Source: Mrakia gelida (Eukaryota; Basidiomycota; Tremellomycetes; Cystofilobasidiales; Mrakiaceae). From it: 64,000 nt of DNA. The position numbers and the translations under genes are program-made. The notes below the pieces were generated by a model. It was not told where the DNA came from. It did not search any database and saw nothing but the letters and a program-made list of their open reading frames with translations. Of this stretch, positions 13,395-24,370 are shown piece by piece. Each line of letters opens with the position of its first letter. Within the stretch, counting starts at the first letter, position 1. Location: NCBI GenBank assembly GCA_024345305.1, contig BRON01000004.1:930001-994000 (forward strand). Direction: 5' to 3'.

Positions 13395-14820
13395 ATGGCA
13401 TCCGTGAGTCTGAGAGCACCTAGACTAGACTCCCTCTTGGTTCTGACTCTTTCTTCCTCTCGCAGTACCTTGTTCGTCCGAGCTCGCGAGCCTCCCTTCA
13501 TCTCCTCCTCAGCTGCCTTTCCCTCCTCGATGCTTCGCTCCGATCCTCCGTCTTGTGCTGATACAGTTCTTCTCTTCTCCTATTTATTCAGCACAAAGCT
13601 ACCGAGGTGAGTTGCCTATCTTCTCTGAGCTGAAGCAAGGTGGAGAGGAGGGTGGAGATGGCGAAGAGCTCAACGAATCGCGCACTGACCTCGTTCGTTC
13701 TTCCTTCCCTCCCTCGTTCAGGCTGTTATCCACCACCTTCCTTCGCACAAGGACGCCGACCGAGACACCGGAGAGCTCCCTCTTTCCGCTACGGTCGAGA
13801 AGGAAGAGAAGGAAATCGATGCCATCGGACTGGCCGTCTTCGAGGACAAGGCCGTCAAGCACGAGGTGAGCTCGACCTTCCTTCTCCCCCCTTTGCTCAG
13901 ATGGGATCTCGCGACCGAAGGAGGTCTTTCCCTGGGAGCTAATCAAGTTTCTACTTATGTGCAGGTTCTCGTCAAGCTCAACCAGCTCAAGATCGATGAT
14001 GGTGAGCCAATCGAGGAGGGAGAAGCTTGAAGTCGAGCTCACGGACCTTCCCTTTGTCTCGCTTCTTTTTCAGCCAAGCACGGCCTTGGAGAGGTTCGAG
14101 ATCTGTTCGCTGAAGGAGAGGAGGGGTAAGTCTCTTCTCTACTCTGAGAATGTCTGCCTTTCTCTGAGACTGATCGTCTCCGACTCCTTCTTACGACCAC
14201 AGGATCCAATTCTGTTCGTCACGTCTCTTCCTCCCTCCTTCTCTCGATGCACGCTGACAGCTTTCGTTTGCTTCCAGACAAGCCTCTCTCCTACCTCATC
14301 ATCTCAGTTCCCCACGGAGAGGACTTCATCGGCAAGATCTTGCTCGACAACGAGGGACAGTGCGTTCGATTCATCTCGCACTCCCCTCGACGCGTCGGGC
14401 TCGATGCTCGTGCAGTTCTGACCTCTCGCTTCTTCATTATTTCATCTTTGCAGCTGCATCCACGTCCGGTGAGTCGATCACGCCAAGGAGAAGTCGAGTC
14501 GTGGTGGCCTAGAACGCGTCGGATCGGGCTGACCTCGTCGCGATCTCGTCCCATTCTTCAGAGTCTTCTCTCCTCCTGGCGGAACCGGTCCTTACAAGTT
14601 CCAGTGAGCGATCAACCCTTTCTCTTTGATGCGTCCTCTCATCCTGACCATCCCCTCGCAGCTCCATCGACACGCGACCCACCGAGGACGGCGGTGCTCT
14701 CTTCAAGCAGAGCGACAAGGCGCGTCGCTCTTCATTCTTCGTTCCCTTTGCGATTTCGAAGCTGACCTTCTCTCCCTCGCTGTTCCTCTCGCCCAACAGC
14801 TCAAGTACTTCGAGTACTAA
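13395..14820 (+). CDS. Unrecognised small protein in about twelve exons
   Basis: I do not recognise this family. Joined exons give about 165 residues: MAS, then AVIHHLPSHKDADRDTGELP, LSATVEKEEKEIDAIGLAVF, VLVKLNQLKIDDAKHGLGEV, YKPLSYLIISVPHGEDFIGK, VFSPPGGTGPYKF and a C-terminal DKLKYFEY. No signal peptide or membrane helix is visible. The middle of the protein looks like a compact beta-rich fold, which is inference only. Several exons are tiny: 13395-13403 (9 nt), 13466-13471 (6 nt, optional because skipping keeps the frame), 13592-13606 (15 nt), 14203-14213 (11 nt), 14454-14468 (15 nt) and 14800-14820. The intron starting at 14720 appears to use a GC donor (GCGCGT). The frame holds across all joins, which argues the gene is real and expressed. 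Confidence 0.7.
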
Positions 14821-15384
14821 GTCACCTAGCCAACTCTCTCTCTCTCGCCCTGCATACCCATCGCTCAGCTATCTCCGTCCCTCTCCTTCAGCCCTCATTA
14901 CCTCGGATTTTGATGACCCTTTCACGACTTCACGCGTCGAGTCTTCTCTCTCCCTCCGGCAGACAGACGATCTCGCAGCCGGCTCTCTCTCTCAAGCTGG
15001 GTTACCCTACCCGTCTCAGCCCATGCGAGATTCTTATCTTGATCTCGACGAGCTCTCTTTGTGGGGCAAACGCGACGAACCGCGAATCTGAGCGAGGAAC
15101 GAGGGAGGGAGAAAGGCAGACGCGCCTCCAGCGCCACTGCAGGCGAAAACCTTCCTCAGAATTCTGCCGTTCCGTTATCTCCCTTTGCGGGTAGCACAGG
15201 AGAAAGTTTACTACGAATGAAAGGTATCCCCCCACCCTCAAAATCGAGTCCGGTTTGATTTGAAGCTCGCCTTCGCACAGTGATTGAGCTCTCTCGAGTC
15301 ATCTGAAAAGTCGAGTCGTCCTCTTCCCAAACCACCACAGACTCTCCCTCCAAACCTCTTTCTCGCTCTAACTTCCCAGCCATC
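14821..15384. other. Intergenic, no supported gene
   Basis: 3' flank of the small protein gene and 5' flank of the dehydrogenase. CT-rich stretches occur near 14830-14890 and 15330-15380, the second probably in the 5' untranslated region. I see no gene in it. Confidence 0.5.
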
Positions 15385-17842
15385 ATGTCCAAGTCCACCT
15401 CGCGCGATAGACGATCTTCGGTTTCGATCTCGAACCCTCCCAACAGGTGAGTTTTAGCGGGACGATGGACTTGGAGTCCGAAACGGAAGGACGAGGGAGG
15501 GAGGAAGGACGAACGAGGAAGGCTTGGAAGTGGCTCGCTTCTTTTTTCGTCTCTCGCCTGGCTGAGGGATAGAAGACTCGTCTAGGGAGGTCTAGGATGT
15601 ACTCTCTGATCCTCAGGTGGTGCTGATGGACGAGGCGAGGAAGCGAGCTCGGGAAGGGATGAGCTCATCGCCTTCCCTCCTCCCTCCTTCCTTCCTCTCT
15701 TTTTCGCTTGTTTTTCACCCCTTCCCATCCTCTCTCGCTCTTCCGAACCCTCAAACTGACTCCTTTCTCCCGTTTCCTTCATTTCTCTCAGCATTCCGAT
15801 CCCTCTGAACACGAACAACGCGATCCCCATCACCTCGCCCACCAACTTCGGATCGCCTCCCTCGACTCGATCCTACTTCTCGACCTCTCCCATCGCGTCC
15901 TTCAGCCAGGGAGGAGGGATCCCTACCCCTGGATCCAACGCTCTCTCGCCCAACAACCTCCCTGCCGTCAACCCTCGTCAACCTCGAACGCTGAAACCTC
16001 TCGGATCGGGAGAGGTCAAGGTCCTCCTTCTCGAAAACATCTCTGCTGGAGCCGTCGAGATGTTCAAGGGACAGGGATACCAGGTCGAGCACTTCACCAA
16101 GGCTTGGACCGAGGAGGAGCTTCTAGCCAAGATCGGAGACTACCACGCCATCGGTATCAGGTCGAAGACCAAGATCACCGAGAAGGTCATCAAGGCTGCT
16201 ACCAAGGTTCGTCGTCTTCCCTCCCCTTCCCTTTCTTTTCATGCGTTCCTCCCTCGACCTCACCACTAGCTCTCGCCTTTCTCTCAAGCTTGTTGAACTG
16301 ACCTTCATCTCTATATTACTCTGTTGATCGCTCCCCCAGCTCCTCACCATCGGTTGCTTCTGCATCGGAACCAACCAGGTCGACCTCACCTCCGCCGCCT
16401 CTGCTGGAATCGCCGTCTTCAACTCTCCTTTCTCCAACTCGAGGTCGGTCGCCGAGCTCGTCCTCGCTGAGGTCGTCTGTCTCTCGAGGCAGTTGACGGA
16501 TCGAGCCAGGGAGATGAGGGAGGGTGTCTGGAACAAGGTCTCCAAGGGATGCTGGGAGGTTCGAGGAAAGACCCTCGGTATCGTGGGTTACGGACACATT
16601 GGAACTCAGTTGAGTGTGCTCGCTGAAGGTACGTTCATCTCTTCAGCTCTTCTTCGCTCCGCTTCTCCTCCAGCTCTGCGAAAGTCGACTCGGAAGGACG
16701 CTCGAAACTCGGAAAGCTGACCTCCCTTCCCCCCTCCTCCCAGCCTTCGGAATGCAAGTCATCTACTACGACATCGTCCCCATCATGCCCCTCGGATCCG
16801 CTCGACAAGTCACCGACCTCGCCGAACTCCTCTCCACCGCCGACTTCGTCACTCTCCACGTCCCCGAGCTCCCAGAAACCAAGAACCTCATCTCCGCCCC
16901 TCAGCTCGCGCTCATGAAGGACGGCTCCTACCTCATCAACAACTCCCGAGGAACCGTCGTCGACCTCGAAGCCCTCGCCGCCGCTCTCGAGTCCGGTCAC
17001 CTCCACGGAGCCGCCGTCGACGTCTTCCCCAAGGAGCCTGGAGCGAACGGTCCCACCTTCAACGACAACCTCAACCCGACGTTCTCGAGCAGGATCCAGA
17101 ACGCTCCCAACACGATCCTGACCCCTCACATCGGAGGATCGACCGAGGAGGCTCAGAGGATGATTGGAGCGGAGGTGTCGACCGCGTTGATCAGGTACCT
17201 CAACTACGGGTCGAGTGTTGGAGCCGTCAACTTCCCTGAGGTGGATTTGAGGGTGATCACCACCGAGGATGCTAGTCATATTCGAGTCTGCCACGTCCAC
17301 AGGAACGAGCCTGGAGTGCTGAGGGCTATCAACGAGGTGAGTCCACGATTCGTTCCTCCTCTTCGTTCGTTTGTTCGTTCGTCTCGAGACTCGAAGCTGA
17401 CTCTCGTCCCTTCTTTCTCTTCCTCCTTCTTCAGATCTTCGCCGACCACAATATCGAGAAGCAGTTCTCGGATTCCAAGAAGGACATCGCGTAAGTAACC
17501 CTTTCCTTGCCTCTTTCTCTTGCGTTTCTCGACCTCGAACGAGCGTCGCGTCGTCCTCCCAAACTAACCCCCTTTCCTGCTCCTTCCTCCTCCTTTCGCT
17601 CGCTCAGCTACCTCATGGCCGATATCTCCGACGTCTCCCCTCAAGAGGTCCAGTCCATCTACGACAAGATCTCGGCTACCAAGGCTAACATCCACACTCG
17701 AATCCTCTGTGAGTGCCATCTTCCCTTTCCTTTCCTCCCTTCTTGCCCATCTCTCCTCTTCTCCTCCTCACGCCGCTTCTCCACTGTCGTCGCACCAAAC
17801 TGACTCTTCTCTCCCTTCCGCTCGTTTGTTCTCGCAGTCTAA
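15385..17842 (+). CDS. D-3-phosphoglycerate dehydrogenase
   Basis: Catalyses the first committed step of serine synthesis: 3-phosphoglycerate to 3-phosphohydroxypyruvate with NAD+. Exon 1 (15385-15446) encodes MSKSTSRDRRSSVSISNPPN; exon 2 starts at 15792 after a 345-base intron. A Ser/Pro/Asn-rich N-terminal extension comes before the catalytic core at VKVLLLENISAGAVEMFK. The NAD-binding loop is GIVGYGHIGTQL. The catalytic Arg lies in NNSRGTVVD and the catalytic His in LTPHIGGSTEEAQ. A C-terminal ACT domain (HVHRNEPGVLRAINEIFADH) is typical of serine feedback control. The final exon is two bases plus TAA: IL, then F spanning the intron, then the stop at 17840-17842. Length and layout fit fungal Ser3/Ser33. 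Confidence 0.96.
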
Positions 17843-18314
17843 ACACGTCGCCCTCGTAGCTTACCCACGCTCGACTCGACGCGAAAGGCTCCCCCCTTTC
17901 ATTCTTTCTCTTTCTTCTCTCTCCCCTTGCTTGTATTCCTTATTCTAGCTTTTAGCACTTCGTCTCGTTAGCTTTTGTTTCTCTTTTCTATATTCGGGTG
18001 TATCGCAAGCAAGAGCTGCTTCTGGATATAATCGTTCAACATCGACTCAGGTAACCCATAAGAGACATCGGACGAAGGACTCGAAAACGAGTCTCCCTTA
18101 GCACGTGAAGATCTTCATCTTCTTCGGTCATCAACGCGAGAGCTCGCGCTTCTGCATGGGACGAGAAAGCGAAAATCTGAAGAGTCGATTTGACCCGAAC
18201 GCGACCCTCCTCAGTCAACCAACAAAAACGCGAGAGAGCTCACCTCCGTCCTCCGACGTCGACCCTTCTCCCCGGTCTCTCCCCCTTTCCTTTCTCCCCC
18301 TTCTCGCCAAAACC
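17843..18314. other. Intergenic, no supported gene
   Basis: 3' untranslated region of the dehydrogenase (T-rich, 17880-18000), then the 5' flank of the zinc-finger gene. I see nothing else in it. Confidence 0.5.
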
Positions 18315-19184
18315 ATGAGCCCTCCCCTCTACTCCCCCATCCAGTCCCACCCCCACCCAATCCCTCTCTACCCTCTCGACTCCAAAATCAGCAGCAACGC
18401 CAGCTCGAAACCCCCGACTCCTTCTCCCACCACCTCCTTCGCTCCTCCTCCTCCTTCCCAACCCACCCCGGCTCTCCTCCCTCCGCCTTCATCGAACGCC
18501 GTCGCCTCCTCCTCCTCCTCATCCTCATCTACATCCGCAGCACCCACCCCCGAACCACCGCCGCCTTGCGCTCCTTCAGGCTCAGGAGTGGTAGGAGGAG
18601 AGCAGGTCGAGTCGGAGTCGGAACCACTCTGGTGTCCCAGCTGTCTCCCTCGACCTGTTCGGTTCCCCTCTCGTCCAGCGATGGTGGCTCATAAGCTCAT
18701 AGCGCATAGTACGATCGCTAGTGTTACTACCGAGGTGGGAGGTGAGTTTCGGACCGTCAGCGACGAGGCGAGCAAAAGGAGCAGCTTGGTGAGCTTGAGC
18801 GGTCGAGCTGACCTTTCGAACGCGGTTTCGCTTCGGTCGGGTTTGCAGAGGTCGTCACCCATCGCACGGCACGAGACGAGCTGGTGTGCACGTTTTGCAA
18901 GAAGGCGTACAAGTTGAGTGATAAGTGGGCGGAGCATGTCCTTCGGTGTGTCAAGAGGAGTAGGAAGAGGGAGAGGGAGAAGGAGAAGGGAGCAGGGGGG
19001 GTGACGGTCGTGAGGAAGGAGGTTGGGCTAGTTCAGATGGAGTGAGTTGAAAATCGCTTTCTAGAAGAAGTGGGTGGAAGGTCGGTCCGGAGGAAGGACG
19101 ATTGGGTAGGAAGCGAGGGACGGGGAGGGAGGGAAACGTCGAGCTCACACCTCCGTTCCTTTCGTTTTGGTTTCGCCAGAGATC

Positions 19185-19230
<46 letters not shown>

Positions 19231-21321
19231 TTCGCCAATCTTCTTCCAACCATCACAAACCTTCTATCCAGCTCAACAACGATCTCAACCTTCCACTCCC
19301 ATCCCTCCCACCTCGTTCCCTCCCTCTCCAGCAGCCTTCACTCCCAAAACGGCCTCCCCTCTCTCCCACTCCAACGGACTGCTCGACATGCAGAGACCGA
19401 GATCTACTTCGAGGTCCAACTGGCTCGTCGGAGCACTAGCAGCTGCGATACCCTCGCCTCCGTCGTCGTCGTCAAGTTCGTTCGAGTCGATGAGGTGAGT
19501 TGTCGAGACGCGTCTTGCTTCGTCTCGTTTGCCCTTCGCTGACTCGCTTCGATGTTCTATCGCAGACAAACCAACGACCTCTTCACCAACGATCTAGCTT
19601 CCCTCGTTGGACTCACCGATTGTGGGTAGCTCTCTCTCTCGCTCTCTCGTTCGCTCGCGCTCTTTCGACGCGTCGAAAGCTCACCTTCTCTTGCCCTCCT
19701 CTCTTTCTCCCTCTCTTCACCCCACCCACCCCCACCCGCCCATCTACCCACCCCCAGCCCTCCACGAAAACCTCACCTCCAACCCCTCCACCTCCCACCA
19801 CAAAAACAAACACGTCGCCAACCTCCAATCCCTCCTCAGCGAATCCGAATCCCTCCGCCACGCCAACAACGAACTCCTCGGAACGAAAATCCTCTCACTT
19901 CGCGCGGAACTCAAACCTCTTCGCTCCCAACTCTCCTCCCTCGAAACCACCCTCGCTTCGGCTCAGGCCCAACTTGCTGGGGCGCAAGCTGAAACGGAGA
20001 AGGCTGTTTCGAGGGGGGAGAAAGCTGTTTCGAGGGAGAAGAACGACTCCCGCAAAGCCATCAAGCAGGCAGAGATCGGGTTAGCTGAGGAGAGGAGGTT
20101 GAGGAAGGAGGGGGAGTGGAAAGTTGAGGGGTGGGAGATCAGGGTTTTGGAGCTTGAGAGGGAGGTGGTTGAGGTGCGGAAAGCGGTTGAGGGGGAGAGG
20201 GAGAGGAGGGAGGAGGGGGAGAGGAGGAGGGTTGAGTTGGAGGGGGAGAGGGCACAGTTGGAGGGGGAGAAGAGGGAGTTGGAGGGGGTAGTGGTGGGTC
20301 TGAGGGGGGAAGTGGAAGGGGAGAGGAAGGAAAGGGAGAAGGAGGTGGAGAGGTTGAGGGAGGAGAAGGAGGAGTTGAGGAGGAGGGTGGGGGAGTTGGT
20401 TAGTTCATTCGACGCGTCGTTGACCTCGTTCCCTTCGCTCGTTGCTGACTCGCGCCGGTTCTTCGTTCTCTCTTTCGCTCACCTTCAATAGGAACTCGCT
20501 GCTTTGAACTCTTGTAGAGAAGTACGTCTCGCCGTTCCCTCGCTTCTCCTCCCCTACAACTGCCTCTCGGAAGCTGACCCGAACCCTCGACCGCTCTTCG
20601 TTCTTCCTTCACCCAGTCCCTCCCACCACCAACTAGCCTTATTATCAACACCCACAAACGATCCGCAACCCCAGCCCTAACTGACGACTCCCCAGCCAAC
20701 TCCCCAGCCAAACATCGTCGACTCACCGAAACAGTTAGAGCGGAAACACCTGCGGGCGGGTCGTCGTCGAGATCGCCGTCGGCTGAGCCTGGAGGAGTCG
20801 GGGCGGGACAGACGTTGGATCAGAGGTTCACGAAGGGCTTGGCTGCGATGCAGGATGAACAGGGGAGGTGAGTTCTGACGAACGGCAGTTTTTGGGTAGA
20901 GGAGGGAGCAGGGCGAGGGAGGGAGACGCCGTCGAAGTACTGACCTTCTCGTTTTCGCCTTTCCGTTCGGCAGACACGACTTCCTCCTCCACTGGACTCG
21001 AATCGCCTTCAAGGCGAACAAGAAGATCGCTGGGGGAGCGAGGTTCTGTCATCTTTGCTCGTGAGAAGAATACCACCCTCTGTCGACTCGTCTCGCCCAA
21101 GCTGACCTCCCGTTCTTTCCCTCCCTCTCCACCCTCCCCTTCTTCCCCACCCTACCCAACACCACCCCCTCCACAGCCGAGACAAAACCCTCGCACCAAC
21201 CCCTTACCCACCCACCACCCCACTCGCCGACCTGGTCGCCCACCTCGAGACGAAGCGTGCCGTGCAGTGGGGGATGATTTCCGGACCGGGAGGGATGGAG
21301 AAAGCGAAGAAGAAGAAGTAG
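18315..21321 (+). CDS. Zinc-finger/coiled-coil protein, paralogue A
   Basis: No named family recognised. Layout in order: a Pro/Ser-rich N-terminus (MSPPLYSPIQSHPHPIPLYP); a CxxC finger LWCPSCLPRPVRFPSRPAMV with HKLIAH; a second finger CTFCKKAYKLSDKWAEHVLR ending in C; a polyglutamine run of about 15 CAA codons at about 19184-19228; a long charged coiled coil (about 19760-20400, rich in EGERERREEGERRR-like heptads); a disordered Ser/Pro part; then DQRFTKG, HDFLLHW and a CHLCS zinc knuckle. The last exon reads DKTLAPTPYPPTTPLADLVA followed by HLETK, with TAG at 21319-21321. About ten introns. The same order of parts and the same C-terminal motifs recur in the gene at 53587-56372. A nuclear or scaffold role is possible but not shown. 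Confidence 0.75.
19184..19228 (+). repeat. (CAA)15 microsatellite encoding polyglutamine
   Basis: About fifteen uninterrupted CAA codons. The exon that begins after the AG at about 19180 reads E-D then Gln, so the tract is polyglutamine in the coding frame. Pure CAA repeats change length easily. Confidence 0.85.
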
Positions 21322-21825
21322 GGTGGGCAGGCGGGAGGGAGGGTGGGTGGTGGTTGGTGGGTGTGGGTTGGGGTGGGGTGGGAGGGTGGGTTTGCTTTTG
21401 GGAGACGAGAGAAGACGAGCTCGGAGGGAAGAAAGGAGGGATGGCTTTGGTTCAGGTTTAGGTTACACGCTTTGACTCTTTTTAACGATTTGCACGATGA
21501 TTTTGGGTTTCGCTTCTTTGTTCTTTGTTTGGTACGAAAGCAGGAGAGGCGAAGGGAGGAAGAACGAGCGACGCGTCGAGTCGAGAGTCGAACGGGACTT
21601 CTCTCGGCGACCCGCTCGCCTTCCTCACTCTCCCAGTACGTGTTCTTCGACTGAGCCGCGTCATCAAATCTTCTAGTCTACTGGTTTCGAACGACGCGCG
21701 AAGGAGGGGCCTACTGCAGTCTATCTAGCTCGATCTGACGCACTTCTCGTCCTCCTCCCGAAGCGAGCGAAACCCTCGAGATCCTCGACGGGTGGTGGAG
21801 GTGGCCAAGGCTCGAGCTGGTCCTC
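21322..21825. other. Intergenic, convergent 3' ends
   Basis: A G/T-rich stretch (21320-21400, repeated GGTGGG) lies just after the stop of the zinc-finger gene, followed by 3' untranslated sequence for both converging genes. No gene seen. Confidence 0.5.
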
Positions 21826-23340
21826 CTATGCTGAGAGAGTCTGAGGACCAGGGATGTTCTGAGGGGAGAGAACAAAAGAAGAGTGGGAGTTGGACGCGAC
21901 GCGTCAGAAATCGAGCGAACGAAACGGGCGAGGGCGGACGCGAGCCAGACTCGACGAAGCTGAAGACAGGTACGAGCACTCACATAATCCACTCCCAGCG
22001 TAACCCTACACTTCCTCCTCTGCTTAGCATCCCCAATCCCGCTGAAAACCTCCAGCACCTTCTCCTCGTCCTCCTTCTCCGACACCAAGATCTCCAACCC
22101 CCCATCTGCCATTCCCGGAGTCTGACGCACCCCTCTCGCAAACACCTCGTTGATAAACCCTATCCACGGCTTCTTCTCGTCGAATCCACTCCTCCGCGCC
22201 CGCTCGTCGTCGAACTCTTCTCTTCCGCGTCCTCGTCTCCTGAAGTCGAAGACGTGCTGCGGGACGTCCATGAAGGCCATCTCCCCTGTGAAAGGAATAG
22301 GTCGGATGGCGTTCTCCATCCCTGGGAAGAAGGTTCTTCCGGAGTTAAGAACTCCAGACGAGTAGCTTGTTTCGAGGCGCGTCCAGTCCATGAAGGCCAT
22401 GGTGTGCCAGATCGCTTCCGTTTCGACGATCTGCAGTTCGGGGATCACTCGAAGAAGAGGATGAAGAAAGAGTGGGAGTGGGGATGGGAGAGGAGAGTGG
22501 GAAGCGAGAAAAGAGTCAGCTTCGCCGTCGACGCGAAGAGCTCAAAAGAAGACGCCAAACGAACCTCGTAGAACGAATCCTCCTTCTCCGGATGGAAGAT
22601 CTGCGAGAATGTCCTAGGGTTCAGATGAGCAAAGATATGAAGCTGAGCGTTGATGGGTTCGCCGGATCTCCATTCGAGGGTGAGGTTGTCGATGGTGAGG
22701 AGTCGTTTGGGGTTGGGGAAACGCTCAATTGGGAGGGCGAGACCTGGTTGCTGGAAGGGTCGAGTGGTTGGAGTTGGGGGAGGGAGGGAGAAGCGAAGGT
22801 TCTTGAAGAGGTGGAGGCCGACGTAGGGATGGAAACGAGAGGAGGTGGGAGGAGGTGGAGATGTCTGAGAGGGAGGGAGAAGGAGGAGGGACGTGAGCTT
22901 CATCGGCCTTCCTTTGTTCTTCTTTGAGCTCGTGCGCTCAGAGTCGAGAGAAGAGGAGGAAAAGGGAGGTTCGTACCTCGCGAAACAGACAAGCCAGCTT
23001 GTAGTACGAGTCAACGCGGAGATCTCCCCATAGAAGGGGTCCTGCGACTTTGAGGAGGTCGAAGCAAACAAGGGAGAAGGAAGCGAGAGTCGAAGGATCG
23101 TCCGTTTGGCGAACGATGGCGAGGATAATCTCCCAGGGAACTGTTAGAGCTGAGTTGGAAGATGGCGAGAGGACTGGAGATTCGGTGATGGGAGTCTTGA
23201 GTTGAAACGAGCGAACGAGAGGTCAGGCAAGTGAGGAGGAGGAGGGAGGGAGGGTCGGGGAGAGCTGATGGGCTCACGGAAGTCTTCGACCTGCTGAGTT
23301 TCAGCCTGAGCTTCTGGAGAGAGGCGTATACATCATCCAT
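21826..23340 (-). CDS. F-box protein
   Basis: Exon 1 from ATG 23340 encodes MDDVYASLQKLRLKLSRSKT. After one intron the next exon contains LTVPWEIILAIVRQTDDPST and LASFSLVCFDLLKVAGPLLW, a clear F-box, so the product is probably an SCF substrate adaptor. Following exons give MKLTSLLLLPPSQTSPPPPT, LLTIDNLTLEWRSGEPINAQ and IVETEAIWHTMAFMDWTRLE. The last visible donor is after GVDY at about 21981. If the acceptor is the AG before AACATCCC, the protein ends NIPGPQTLSA with the stop at 21826; other acceptors would extend it to about 21725. The substrate is unknown. The F-box itself is well supported, the 3' end less so. Confidence 0.7.
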
Positions 23341-24370
23341 AAGAGGAACAGCTGACCTCGAGGTTTTGACGCTCGGGAGAGAAACTATAGAGCAATGAAG
23401 GGTCGTGGGAGATGAAGGAGGGAGGAGTGTCGGTTGAGCTCGCTCCCCGCGGTCCCTTCGCTTTTGCTCGCCTTTCTGCGCGCTCTGTGTGCCTGCTTCA
23501 TCTTCTCGGTCACGCCCAAATCCGATCTGTTGGGGAAGCTTCTAGATCGACGATCTTCGGAAGAAAGAGGCGCGCGACGTGGCCAGACGTGGCTGCAAAA
23601 CTCCTTCGCTCTTCTCTCCAACAGCTCAACCTCCTCGACGACGGGTTCGACGCTCGTCAATCTCTCTTCATCTCATCTCTCAGACGAAATCGACGCTACC
23701 GAACCTCCAAGGATGCCCAAAGATTAACTTCACCCCCATCGGATGCACTTCGTAGAGCCAAGTCTTCGGGAGCAAGCCCAGGAGGACCAGGTTGAGGAAA
23801 CAGAGGAGAGAGAAGGCCTCGCCTGTGTTTGACCATAGATTATCTGTTCGAAGCTAACGATCCTACCAATTCTGGGACTGAGTTTGGGTCAAACTTCTGG
23901 CGCTGGGATCAGTTCAGAAGAATTGGACTGCTCAGCTGGCCCAGCCCTGGCGCTCGCGTCGCCTCCCGCTCGCTCCCGAGAGCTGTCGCTTTCAGCTCTT
24001 AATCCTCTCGAGGTTTTCGACCTCTTCTTCACCACCAACCACATCCTTCTACTTCCTTCCTCCTCCCAACTTCCTCAAGTGAGTCTCTTTCCCTCCCAGA
24101 CCCTTCCCTAGCTGTCTCGAACAACAAGATCGAAGCGTCGGCTAACATCGTCTCGGCCTTCTTTTCTTCTTCACCCCTCCTCTCAGCTCTCAACAACCAC
24201 CCCGCAAACTTTCAGCTCCACTCCAGTGAGTTCATTAGTCAGACTCGAGGTGTTTTCGATGCCTGAATTCCCCTTGATCGGGAGGAACAACGCGTCGAAC
24301 TGCGCGAGCTGACCTCGCTCTTTCCCTTTGTTTCCTTCTTCGTCCTTCCTTTCCTTCCCTACCAGACAAC
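23341..24370. promoter_or_regulatory. Divergent promoter region and 5' UTR introns of the acetate transporter
   Basis: One kilobase between divergent start codons. The right part looks transcribed and spliced: GTGAGT at 24079, CTCAG at about 24186, GTGAGT at about 24226 and CAG just before ACAACATGGCC. This would make two introns in the 5' untranslated region of the transporter. The left part has no supported gene. Confidence 0.5.
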
